Shown piece by piece: positions 17,182 to 25,554 of a DNA stretch of 64,000 nt. Each line of letters starts with the position of its first letter. Position 1 is the stretch's first letter. The notes under the pieces were generated by a model, which was given only the letters and a program-made list of their open reading frames with translations, searched no databases and was not told the origin of the DNA. The position numbers and the translations under genes are program-made. The stretch is from CAYNRA01 sp964399465 (GTDB lineage: Bacteria; Bacteroidota; Bacteroidia; Cytophagales; Spirosomataceae), in the NCBI GenBank assembly GCA_964399465.1, contig CAYNRA010000001.1, positions 34,763 to 98,762 on the forward strand, given 5' to 3'.

Positions 17182-17428
17182 ACAATTTTTTAATTCATTT
17201 CGGGATTTTCCAGCGAATGTTTAAGTCTATGACAAATTTGGGCTCTAAAAGGTTAGTTCGGAGCAGGCGATTGGTGTAGAAAAAAGATAAATCAGATAAT
17301 TGTATCGATGTAAATTGAAATGAGAGTAGGCTTTATGCAAAAAACAGAAGCCAAGTATAAATTATTTTCGGAAAAAAGAACAAGTAGACAAGGAAAACAG
17401 ATAGTGAAAAACAATACCATTCAGCAAT
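17182..17428. other. Non-coding stretch upstream of the receptor, ending at a gap
   Basis: This 247-bp stretch is AT-rich and contains no convincing gene; a 67-codon plus-strand frame at 17320-17523 runs through the Ns and adapter and is not real. It should hold the promoter of the receptor gene, but I saw no good TAnnTTTG match on that strand. Confidence 0.6.
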
Positions 17429-17465
17429 NNNNNNNNNNGAGTTCAGACGTGTGCTCTTCCGATCT
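17429..17465. other. Assembly gap (10 Ns) plus Illumina adapter remnant
   Basis: Ten Ns at 17429-17438 are followed by 27 bases (17439-17465) that end GTGCTCTTCCGATCT, the 3' part of the standard Illumina TruSeq read-2 adapter. Translated on the minus strand it gives the tell-tale RSEEHTSEL peptide at the end of the nuoN frame. This is sequencing artefact, not genome, and the junction between the two flanking contigs is not proven. Confidence 0.98.
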
Positions 17466-18845
17466 CAAAAAACGATTGGATAGGTTTTTTTGTACGTCAT
17501 CACTTTCTGGGACAATCAAATAGTAGGGTATCTTTATGTAATAAAATAGGGAAATAGCTGCATTTAAGAGTCCAAAAAGTAAGAGAACTAGATGAACTTT
17601 CTGACCTGAAAACATATATTCTTCCCATATACTTGAAAATACTACAAGTTTTCCAGTAAACCCTATGGTGGGAGGTAAACCAATGAGTGCAATAGCAATG
17701 ATGACCGCTGACACTCCGAGCATTTTGTTGCTAGAAGCTCCTCCTTTGAAGGTATCTAGTTCAAAAGAGTTTTTGGTTCTGGCGAGTAAATCAATGAGCA
17801 AAAAGGCATTGATGGAGATAAACATGTACGTAAAAACATAGACTTCAATGGCTCTTTCTGCACTTGAACTTTGAGAGGTAGTAAGTGCAACAAGAATAAA
17901 CCCAGACTGAGCAATGGCAGAATAGCCAAGCATTCTTTTTGTGTTCTTCTGCCATAGTGCCGAGAAGTTACCGATTATCCATGATAAGAGTATGACCACA
18001 CTTAAAGCAACTACGAAAGTACCTGCCAAGTGGGTTAAAATATCTTGGATAACAAATAATGTAGCAATTTTGGGAAGAATGGCTAAAAAAGAGGCAATCG
18101 GAGCGGGGATTGCTTCGTAGACGTCTGGTGTATATGTGTGAAATGGAGCAGCAGAAAGTTTAAAAAATAAACCAGCGAGTGAAAGAAATAAGGCAACTTG
18201 ATGAGTCCAAGTGGTTTGATTTGTAGAGAAAAGTTGTTGTAAAGCTGTAAAATCTAGTTGGCCAGTAAACCCATACAGAAAGGATATTCCGTAAAGCATA
18301 ACCGCTGAGCTAATGGCGCCTACGAGCAAGTATTTGATACCTGCCTCGGCGTGAACTTTCTGTCGGAAAAGTGCAACTAGCAGATAGGAACATATAGAAA
18401 CAAACTCAATACTCACATAAAGCGATAGCCAATGGTTAGCCATGATAAGAAGAAACATGGAGGCAATTGTAGCCAAAAATAGGACAAAAAATTCTGTAGG
18501 AAGGCTATATTTCATACTCCAAAGATGAAGTGTCAACAGAATAGCCCCAATTGTTATAGCTTGTTTATACAAAATAGCCTTCTTAGTTAGAACAAAAAGT
18601 CCTTGAAATAAATAAATCGGGGAATTGTTGGAAGAAAATACAATGTGTCCGAGTGAGAATGAAGTGAAGACCAAAACAAAGAATAACCCTGCGAGTGAAA
18701 GTAGTAAACCTGGACGAAATTGCTTTTCACTGAGTGAGGGTGAAAAAACAATGGCGAGTAAAAAGCCTATCGATGCAACAAAAAGGCCTATTTCAAGCCC
18801 GACATACGAAAAAGACTCAATGATTTGCACTAATTTACTTTTCAT
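17466..18845 (-). CDS. nuoN: NADH-quinone oxidoreductase subunit N (3' end lost to gap/adapter)
   Basis: The genuine coding part is 460 residues, ending at VQKNLSNRFL where adapter sequence begins. It is a polytopic antiporter-type subunit with about 13-14 membrane helices, and includes VEFVSICSYLLVALFRQK, GAISSAVMLYGISFLYG, KLSAAPFHTYTPDVYEAIPA and KRMLGYSAIAQSGFILVALT, all typical of NuoN. NuoN is one of three proton-pumping antiporter-like subunits of complex I in the inner membrane. Family members run to about 460-490 residues, so only the extreme C-terminus is likely missing. It follows nuoM after 8 bp. Confidence 0.93.
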
Positions 18846-18853
18846 TCGTCAAT

Positions 18854-20437
18854 TTAAAAAAAGTTAACAATATGGTTCACAGTAGATTCAATACTGTTGA
18901 AGAGTATAGAAGGGAAAATGCCAAAAGTAACTGCTGCAATGGCAAGAGAAATTAGCATAACCTTTTCCCGAAATTGAACATCTTGTAATTCTTGGGGCAA
19001 GGATGTATGAACAGCCCACTCACCCATAAACATGCGTTGTAGTGTCCATAGTAGATAGGCTGCACCGAGTACAATACCCAAAGAGGCTGCTACAGGCCAT
19101 ATAAATGAAATATATGAACTATTGAACGCCCCAAAAAGGGTGAAAAACTCGCCAATGAACCCGGAGAAAAGTGGTAACCCAAGAGATCCAAAAAAAGCAA
19201 TAGCTGTTAAGAATGTATATACGGGCATATGTGTAGCGAGTCCGCTGTAATTGGCAATTTGTCGGTCATGCGTTCTGTCGTAAAGTACACCAGCTACAAG
19301 AAAGAGCATGGAGGATAAAATTCCGTGGCTAAACATTTGGTAAATTGCGCCAGATATGCCCTCCGTATTTCCAGCCGCGAAGCCTAAAAATACAAACCCC
19401 ATGTGTGAGACAGAAGAATAGGCAACTAACTTTTTTAGGTCTGTTTGTGCTAATGCGTTCAATGCTCCATAGAGAATAGAAAGTACGCCAAATGCAGCAA
19501 CGACGGTAGAGAAATCTTTCGCGGCATCAGGGAGAAAAATATATCCTGTGCGAAGTAAACCGTAACCGCCCACTTTCAGTAAGATTCCCGCTAAAACAAC
19601 CGATACAGGTGTCGGAGCCTCTACGTGTGCATCCGGTAGCCAAGTGTGTAATGGAACCATCGGTAATTTTATGCCAAAGCCAATCAGAAGGAGTAAGAAA
19701 ACAAAGTGACGACCAGTAAGTCCTACAATCTCAGTGTGATTAGTGAATGCCAGAAGCGAATCGGGTAAAATACTTTTTACATTAGCTAGAATTCTGAAAT
19801 CAAATGAGTGAACAGTTGCACTAAGTTGGTCTGGGACTATGTAGGTGGTATCCTGTACAGACATCCCTAAAATAATTACAGCTACAAGGATAAAAATGGA
19901 ACCAACCAAGGTATAGATGAAAAACTTAATAGAGGCATATGAACGGTTTTCTCCTCCCCATATAGCAATTAGAAAATACATGGGAAGTAACATGAATTCA
20001 AAGAACAAGAAGAACAAGAAAAAGTCAAGTGCTACAAAACAGCCCATAATAGCACTTGAAAGAAATAAGTATAAAGACAAGTACATCCGTTCTTTGTGCT
20101 GGATTGAGAACGAGGAGATTGCACCAATGACGAGAACAGCCGCAGCCAATAAAATCATAGGAAGGCTTATTCCGTCAATACCCAGTACGTATCGAATAAG
20201 AATGCGGTGGTTTTGGGACAATTCAAGTGATATCCACGGAATATCTTCTACAAATTGATAGGTAGAGAGTGAATTATCAAAGTTTAAGTACAATGTGAAT
20301 ACAGTCAGAAGATTAATCATCGAGACAATCAGAACAATCCATTTGAAAGTATTTTTGTATACCTCAGGTAAGAAGAGGAGAATTAATCCTACGACCAAAG
20401 GTAAAAATATGAGACTCGAGAGTAAATAATTGTTCAT
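18854..20437 (-). CDS. nuoM: NADH-quinone oxidoreductase subunit M
   Basis: A 527-residue polytopic membrane protein of the complex I NuoM family. Key parts are FFEFMLLPMYFLIAIWGGEN with the conserved membrane glutamate, GFGIKLPMVPLHTWLPDAHV with the pumping lysine and histidine region, APTPVSVVLAGILLKVGGYG, and DLKKLVAYSSVSHMGFVFLG. NuoM carries one of the proton channels of the membrane arm. It lies between nuoL (61 bp upstream) and nuoN (8 bp downstream) on one strand, clearly an operon. Confidence 0.96.
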   Translation of the reverse strand: MNNYLLSSLIFLPLVVGLILLFLPEVYKNTFKWIVLIVSMINLLTVFTLYLNFDNSLSTYQFVEDIPWISLELSQNHRILIRYVLGIDGISLPMILLAAAVLVIGAISSFSIQHKERMYLSLYLFLSSAIMGCFVALDFFLFFLFFEFMLLPMYFLIAIWGGENRSYASIKFFIYTLVGSIFILVAVIILGMSVQDTTYIVPDQLSATVHSFDFRILANVKSILPDSLLAFTNHTEIVGLTGRHFVFLLLLIGFGIKLPMVPLHTWLPDAHVEAPTPVSVVLAGILLKVGGYGLLRTGYIFLPDAAKDFSTVVAAFGVLSILYGALNALAQTDLKKLVAYSSVSHMGFVFLGFAAGNTEGISGAIYQMFSHGILSSMLFLVAGVLYDRTHDRQIANYSGLATHMPVYTFLTAIAFFGSLGLPLFSGFIGEFFTLFGAFNSSYISFIWPVAASLGIVLGAAYLLWTLQRMFMGEWAVHTSLPQELQDVQFREKVMLISLAIAAVTFGIFPSILFNSIESTVNHIVNFF

Positions 20438-20498
20438 AAAAATTAAATCGGGTGACCAAAAAAAGTGGGTTCGTTTCTTACTTATTTCAAGATGAAAA

Positions 20499-22598
20499 TT
20501 AGAAGCTAATAAATAGGATCAAGATGAGGACGAGCATAAATAAAAACATGGCACCAATATACAGTTGTACTGCTCCACCTTGTATTTGTTTCGTTCGCTT
20601 TCCAATCCAACCAATGCCTTTATACATACCTCGTACAGAACCATCAACAAAATAGTATTCAAGTTTAGAAAGATAATGACTCAATGATAAAAATCCTGCA
20701 ACTACCTTCTTGATGAAATATTCAATACCTTTTTCATCAGTCCATTTGGAAACAAAAGATAGCCCTGTCACAGACTGAGCAACTTGTATCGTGTCTTCTT
20801 GTGTAGATTGGCTAGGTAAATGTATAATGAGAAAAGAAACAATTCTATAATAGATGAAATCTAAAAAGAAATGACGAAGACGAAGCTGTTGCCAAAAGGT
20901 AGGTGGCTCAGGATAGGGTCTGTTTTGTCCATATCGGCTTTTAGTCCATTCATACCCCCAAAGCGTGCTCAATAATGTGAGTGAAGCTGCTATATAAGGA
21001 AGGGGCGTGAAGTGAGACATAGAAAGGGGGAAAATCTGAAAAAACCAACTCGCTTCTCCATCCAATGGATTAATGGAAAAGAAGAAGAAAAAAGAAGAAA
21101 TAACAAGTAGGGTAATAGCAATTTCTTTTAATGTAACTTGCTGAATACGAGTGGATAATTTTGGTTTATTCAGGGTTTCTGCTTCTTCATCATTGGCAGC
21201 TACAAGAATATCTATTCGCTCTTTTATTTGTTGGTAAGCAGTAGTGAAAAGATAACTAAGGTCTGATCGTAGGCTACTATCTTTTCTGTTTAAGAAGATA
21301 AGATACACTTGGCGGGTTACATAGAAAGCTGTAATGGCAGAAATGACTAAGAATAACATGGGCAATAGCCAAGCGAAAGGTGTTGCTTGTTTCTCAGCCC
21401 ATTGTACCGTAGCAAGGAGAAGAATATCCTTTGAAATAAAGCCACTCAGCAGTGGAAAGCCAGCAAGAGAAGCGGAACAAACGCCAAAGGCAAAAAATAA
21501 GTAAGGATGTGAATGAATAATCCCACCCATTTTTCGCATATCTTGATGGTGAAATAAATGTATGATATTTCCTGCTGTTAAGAAAAGACCTGCCTTGAAA
21601 AAGGCATGTGTAGTCAAATGAAGTAGAGAGGCAGAAGTGGCACCCACACCTATACCAATGAGCATGAGACCCAATTGTGAAATGGTCGAATAGGCCAATA
21701 CTTTCTTGATATCAAATTGAGCGGTAGCAGATAGAGCACCTAGTAGTGCTGTAGCCAAGCCAATACCAATAAAAACGTATTGATTTAAGGGCGTCACCAA
21801 AAAATCCAGACGTGCGAGTACAAATAATCCTGCTACTACCATGGTAGCTGCATGAATTAATGCAGATGCTGGGGTAGGTCCTTCCATTGCATCAGGCAGC
21901 CAAACTTGTAATGGAAATTGGGCTGATTTTCCAAGTATACCGATTAGGAATAATAGGCCAATCCATGTGACACGCGAAGAATCCATTTGTTGCACAAGCA
22001 TTTCAATGGTCTGTAGAGATGTAGTCTTTGTGGTATGTAGTAATAAGAAGAGACCAAATAAAAAGCCTATATCTCCGATTCGATTCACTAAAAAAGCTTT
22101 TAAAGAGGCGTTTGTTGCCTTTTTTCGTTCGTACCAAAAGCCAATTAGTAAATAAGATGAAACACTGACTAACTCCCAAAAGAAAAAGAGTTGAAATAAA
22201 TTGCCTGAAATGACAATGCCAATCATGGCGAATAAAAATAAATTCAAGTAAGCAAAGTAACGTCCAAAGCTCTTGTCACCACTCATGTAGCGAATAGAAT
22301 AGAGTTGTACAAGTGTCCCAATACATTGAACTAAGAAAAGTAACAATAAAGTTAATGGATTGATGATTAGTTCGATATAAAACGTAAACTTCCCCAACTG
22401 AAACCAATTCCATGATGCGTAAATAGGGTCTTTGTAGCGAGAGATAACATCTAACGTGAAAAGTAGGCCAATGATACTGATGAATGAGGAAACCAAACCA
22501 ATCAGTGACTCGTCCCATTTATTGCGCACTAAATAAAGTACACAAGCCCCAGCCAAATAAAAGAGGAGTGAATATAATATCGCGTGGTACGTAACCAT
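20499..22598 (-). CDS. nuoL: NADH-quinone oxidoreductase subunit L
   Basis: A 699-residue subunit (ATG at 22598; an upstream GTG at 22613 adds five residues). It has the NuoL hallmarks: FFFWELVSVSSYLLIGFWYE with the channel glutamate, GKSAQFPLQVWLPDAMEGPT, SALIHAATMV and DIKKVLAYSTISQLGLMLIG. The C-terminal 150 residues include a long amphipathic part and a final membrane helix, consistent with the lateral helix that braces the membrane arm. It heads the nuoL-nuoM-nuoN operon. No nuoK or other complex I gene precedes it; lhgO is there instead, so the remaining nuo genes must lie elsewhere. Confidence 0.96.
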   Translation of the reverse strand: MVTYHAILYSLLFYLAGACVLYLVRNKWDESLIGLVSSFISIIGLLFTLDVISRYKDPIYASWNWFQLGKFTFYIELIINPLTLLLLFLVQCIGTLVQLYSIRYMSGDKSFGRYFAYLNLFLFAMIGIVISGNLFQLFFFWELVSVSSYLLIGFWYERKKATNASLKAFLVNRIGDIGFLFGLFLLLHTTKTTSLQTIEMLVQQMDSSRVTWIGLLFLIGILGKSAQFPLQVWLPDAMEGPTPASALIHAATMVVAGLFVLARLDFLVTPLNQYVFIGIGLATALLGALSATAQFDIKKVLAYSTISQLGLMLIGIGVGATSASLLHLTTHAFFKAGLFLTAGNIIHLFHHQDMRKMGGIIHSHPYLFFAFGVCSASLAGFPLLSGFISKDILLLATVQWAEKQATPFAWLLPMLFLVISAITAFYVTRQVYLIFLNRKDSSLRSDLSYLFTTAYQQIKERIDILVAANDEEAETLNKPKLSTRIQQVTLKEIAITLLVISSFFFFFSINPLDGEASWFFQIFPLSMSHFTPLPYIAASLTLLSTLWGYEWTKSRYGQNRPYPEPPTFWQQLRLRHFFLDFIYYRIVSFLIIHLPSQSTQEDTIQVAQSVTGLSFVSKWTDEKGIEYFIKKVVAGFLSLSHYLSKLEYYFVDGSVRGMYKGIGWIGKRTKQIQGGAVQLYIGAMFLFMLVLILILFISF

Positions 22599-22704
22599 GT
22601 TATCTAAAAGCACGGAGGCTATTGGGTGAAACAGTATGAATGACTCAATCTATTGAATGCTGAAAGAGAAACTTGTCTTTGTGTATTTTTTCTCCTTTCC
22701 CACA

Positions 22705-22747
22705 ATCTTTGCATTTCTCTACTAAAATACTAGAGAAATGCAAAGAT
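22705..22747. repeat. 17-bp perfect inverted repeat between lhgO and nuoL
   Basis: ATCTTTGCATTTCTCTA (22705-22721) and TAGAGAAATGCAAAGAT (22731-22747) are exact reverse complements around a 9-nt loop. No clear T run follows the stem on the lhgO strand. On the minus strand the right arm overlaps a TATCTTTG -7-like element (22741-22748), so it could be a terminator, an attenuator or an operator for nuoLMN. Confidence 0.75.
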
Positions 22748-22782
22748 ACGTTTTTTGATAAATAACCGCGCTCAATCTGGTA

Positions 22783-23982
22783 TTAAAACCGTTTTAGAGC
22801 CAAATCGCTGACGGTAGATCCTATGGATAAAGAAGAAGTAGCTGCTGGCGAAGGCGCATTACAAATATTAATGGCTTGTTGGTTTTCCAGAATGGCAAAA
22901 TCATCAAGTAAACCACCTGTTCTGTCACAAGCTTGTGCGCGTACTCCTGCACCACCAGGCTTGAGATCTTCCTCCCTAATTTCTGGAATAAGTTCTTGCA
23001 ATGCTTTTGTGAACGCTGCCTTAGAAAAAGAACGATAAAACTCTCCAATACCTGTTTGCCAGTATTTTAAAGCTACTTTTCTAAACCCAGGCCATGCCAA
23101 AGTCTCTCCTAATTCTTTCCAGTTAACTTGTGTTTTCTTATAGGACTCCCGCCCAAATGCCATTACTGCATTCGGACCTGCTTCTACACCACCTTGAATC
23201 ATCCGCGTGAAATGAACGCCTAAGAAAGGGAAATTAGGGTCAGGAACTGGATAAATAAGATTACGAACTAAATGATGTTTTTCAGGTATAAGTTCATAAT
23301 ATTCCCCTCTAAATGGAGTGATTCGTAGATTGATTTCTTCGCTCTCAGTCAATTGGGCTACTTTGTCTGAGTACAATCCTGCACAATTGATGATCAGTTT
23401 TGTTTCGTGACTTCCTTTTGTTGTCACAACCGTAGAAATACCATGCACAGTTGAAACAGACGTTACTTTTTCATTGAAATGGATTTTTGCCCCTTTCTCT
23501 AGAATAAGTTGTTCTAGCTTTTGGCATACAACGGTGTAATCAATGATACCCGTTTGAGGAACCCATAACCCTGCTAGTCCAGCCACATGTGGTTCGATTT
23601 CACGCATTTGCTCGACAGTAAGCTTACGTATTCCATCCAGTTTATTCTGAATGCCTCTCTCATGAAGCCCCGCTAATATAGGTAGTTGATTCTCTCGTGT
23701 GGCGACAACAATTTTTCCACAAAGCTCATAAGGAACTTCATGTGTTTCACAAAACTGAATTAGTTGATGATAGCCATTAATACAGTTTGTTGCCTTTAAA
23801 CTCCCTGGTTTATAATACAAGCCAGAGTGAATAACACCACTGTTATGTCCTGTTTGATGAGCCGCAACTCGGTCTTCCTTCTCTATAACAGTAATCCGAA
23901 GACGTGGATTTTTCTCAATTAATTGATAGGCTGTGGCTAAGCCAACAATCCCACCTCCAACAATAACAACATCGTTTGTCAT
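22783..23982 (-). CDS. lhgO: L-2-hydroxyglutarate oxidase
   Basis: A 399-residue FAD-dependent oxidoreductase of the DAO family. The dinucleotide-binding motif VVIVGGGIVGLATAYQL sits at the N-terminus from ATG 23982, and HQTGHNSGVIHSGLYYKPGS plus CNGYHQL-type segments are typical of LhgO/L2HGDH. The C-terminus has PGGAGVRAQACDRTGGLLDD and NAPSPAATSSLSIG, also diagnostic. The enzyme oxidises L-2-hydroxyglutarate to 2-oxoglutarate and passes electrons to quinone at the membrane. It lies just upstream of the nuoL operon on the same strand, separated by a long inverted repeat. An upstream in-frame start at 24036 would add a non-conserved extension. Confidence 0.93.
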   Translation of the reverse strand: MTNDVVIVGGGIVGLATAYQLIEKNPRLRITVIEKEDRVAAHQTGHNSGVIHSGLYYKPGSLKATNCINGYHQLIQFCETHEVPYELCGKIVVATRENQLPILAGLHERGIQNKLDGIRKLTVEQMREIEPHVAGLAGLWVPQTGIIDYTVVCQKLEQLILEKGAKIHFNEKVTSVSTVHGISTVVTTKGSHETKLIINCAGLYSDKVAQLTESEEINLRITPFRGEYYELIPEKHHLVRNLIYPVPDPNFPFLGVHFTRMIQGGVEAGPNAVMAFGRESYKKTQVNWKELGETLAWPGFRKVALKYWQTGIGEFYRSFSKAAFTKALQELIPEIREEDLKPGGAGVRAQACDRTGGLLDDFAILENQQAINICNAPSPAATSSLSIGSTVSDLALKRF

Positions 23983-23999
23983 AATTAAGTACAATAAAT

Positions 24000-24031
24000 T
24001 TTGGCGAATTGGTTTCGCAAACTTAAATTTG
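24000..24031 (+). promoter_or_regulatory. Bacteroidota-type promoter for the small lipoprotein gene
   Basis: TTTG (24000-24003), 20 nt, then TAAATTTG (24024-24031) precede the ATG at 24059 by 27 bp. The -7 box is the left half of an 18-bp palindrome-like element (TAAATTTG, 2 nt, CAAATTTA at 24034-24041), so a second -7-like box faces the divergent lhgO gene. Confidence 0.65.
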
Positions 24032-24058
24032 TGCAAATTTACAGACCATTAGTCGGAC

Positions 24059-24310
24059 ATGAAAAAAAATATTCTTTTATTATTCGCGATATTCTCCGTT
24101 TCTCTAGCTTCTTGTAGCTACCAGAAGAACAATACCATCAAACAAGACGATGTCCGTGAGGGCGATGAATGGGTATATGGTGTTCATCCTGATTCTTCTG
24201 CACAACAGTTGAAAAATGTTTACACGGAAAAACCTGAGTTGGAAAATAAAGCCAATCAAATCCGTGAAAAATTATTTGGAGACAACGGCGCTATCACAGA
24301 AGGAGCATAA
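24059..24310 (+). CDS. Small lipoprotein, unknown function
   Basis: An 83-residue protein with a signal peptide and lipobox: MKKNILLLFAIFSVSLASCS, cysteine at residue 19. The mature part is hydrophilic and charged, without cysteine or clear motif. It has its own good promoter and is followed by a weak terminator-like hairpin, so it is probably expressed alone. The function is unknown. It is divergent from lhgO. Confidence 0.75.
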   Translation: MKKNILLLFAIFSVSLASCSYQKNNTIKQDDVREGDEWVYGVHPDSSAQQLKNVYTEKPELENKANQIREKLFGDNGAITEGA

Positions 24311-24330
24311 GCTCACTGTTTGTGTATTCA

Positions 24331-24383
24331 AGTGAAATCATCTTATCATTTCGGTAAATGCATAAGGCGATTTCACTTTTTTA
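24331..24383 (+). terminator. Weak terminator-like hairpin after the small lipoprotein gene
   Basis: AGTGAAATC (24331-24339) pairs with GATTTCACT (24369-24377), followed by TTTTTTA. The loop of 29 nt is long, which lowers confidence. Confidence 0.5.
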
Positions 24384-24421
24384 TATTTACTCAATTTTTT
24401 AATTTTTGATTGTCGTAAAAT

Positions 24422-25483
24422 ATGAACATAGCTCTTGTAACTGGCTCAGCTGGTTTAATTGGAAGTGAATCCGTTGCCTTTTTATCCGAAAAGTTTGACT
24501 TAGTTGTCGGTATTGATAACGATCTACGCCAATACTTCTTTGGTGCAGAAGCTTCTACAGACTGGAATCGCAACCGTATCCAAGAAGCATTCACTAACTA
24601 CAAACATTATTCGGCAGACATCCGATCAGAGGAGGCTATTGGAGCTATCTTTGCCGAATATGGTCAGGATATAAAGTTAGTTGTACACACAGCAGCACAA
24701 CCAAGTCACGACTGGGCAGCTAGAGAACCCTTTATGGATTTTACTGTCAATGCAAATGGTACATTGGTTATGCTTGAAATGACCCGTAAATATTGTCCTG
24801 AAGCTGTTTTTATATTTACTTCTACGAACAAGGTTTACGGTGATAACCCGAACTTCTTGCCACTCGTTGAGTTAGAGTCTCGTTGGGAAATTGATGAAAA
24901 TCACGCATACTTTACGAATGGGATTGACGAAGAAATGAGTATTGATCATACCAAACACTCACTCTTTGGTGCATCTAAGGTTGCAGCAGACGTCTTGGTT
25001 CAAGAATATGGTCGCTATTTTGGAATGAAAACCGGTGTCTTCCGTGGAGGATGCTTGACAGGCCCCAATCATTCTGGTGCTCAATTACATGGGTTTTTAG
25101 CTTATCTAATGAAATGTGCCATCACTAAAAGCCATTATACTATTTTTGGTTATAAAGGGAAACAAGTTCGTGACAATATTCATTCGTGGGATTTGGTAAA
25201 TATGTTCTGGCATTTCTATCAAAATCCGAGAGCCGGAGAGGTTTACAATGCAGGTGGAGGTAGATTCTCTAATTGTTCTATGCTAGAAGGTATCACACTC
25301 TGTGAAGAAATTACAGGAAATAAGATGAACTATAGCTATTCAGAAACTAATCGCATTGGTGACCATATTTGGTATATCTCTGATTTATCTAAGTTCAAAG
25401 CGCATTATCCTGATTGGGACTGGAAATATGATCTAAAGACAACGCTAGCGCAAATGCATGATAACATTAGCAAACGCGTTTGA
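24422..25483 (+). CDS. Extended-SDR nucleotide-sugar epimerase/dehydratase, CDP-paratose 2-epimerase-like
   Basis: A 353-residue extended short-chain dehydrogenase. The NAD-binding motif TGSAGLIGSE is at residues 7-16. The best resemblance is to CDP-paratose/CDP-tyvelose 2-epimerases (ARIFGL-like block here reads QEYGRYFGMKTGVFRGGCLT, then GPNHSG). The catalytic Tyr of the usual Y-x-x-x-K is replaced by Phe in HSLFGASK, with Lys kept. The reaction is therefore uncertain. It is a single gene followed by a clear terminator; no other sugar-nucleotide or O-antigen gene is adjacent. A role in surface polysaccharide synthesis is inference. Confidence 0.8.
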   Translation: MNIALVTGSAGLIGSESVAFLSEKFDLVVGIDNDLRQYFFGAEASTDWNRNRIQEAFTNYKHYSADIRSEEAIGAIFAEYGQDIKLVVHTAAQPSHDWAAREPFMDFTVNANGTLVMLEMTRKYCPEAVFIFTSTNKVYGDNPNFLPLVELESRWEIDENHAYFTNGIDEEMSIDHTKHSLFGASKVAADVLVQEYGRYFGMKTGVFRGGCLTGPNHSGAQLHGFLAYLMKCAITKSHYTIFGYKGKQVRDNIHSWDLVNMFWHFYQNPRAGEVYNAGGGRFSNCSMLEGITLCEEITGNKMNYSYSETNRIGDHIWYISDLSKFKAHYPDWDWKYDLKTTLAQMHDNISKRV

Positions 25484-25500
25484 CAAATGAGCTAAAAAGA

Positions 25501-25533
25501 AAAAAGCGTCCTTGATACAAGAACGCTTTTTTT
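25501..25533. terminator. Bidirectional terminator between the epimerase and the permease
   Basis: AAAAAGCGT-C-CTTG (25501-25514) pairs with CAAG-A-ACGCTTTTT (25518-25531) with one mismatch, followed by further Ts. The genes on either side converge. Confidence 0.82.
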
Positions 25534-25554
25534 ATTTGGAAGAAAATTAGTGAA

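Noticed and set aside
17320..17523. 67-codon frame running through the Ns and adapter
   Set aside because: It includes undefined bases and adapter sequence, so it is an artefact.
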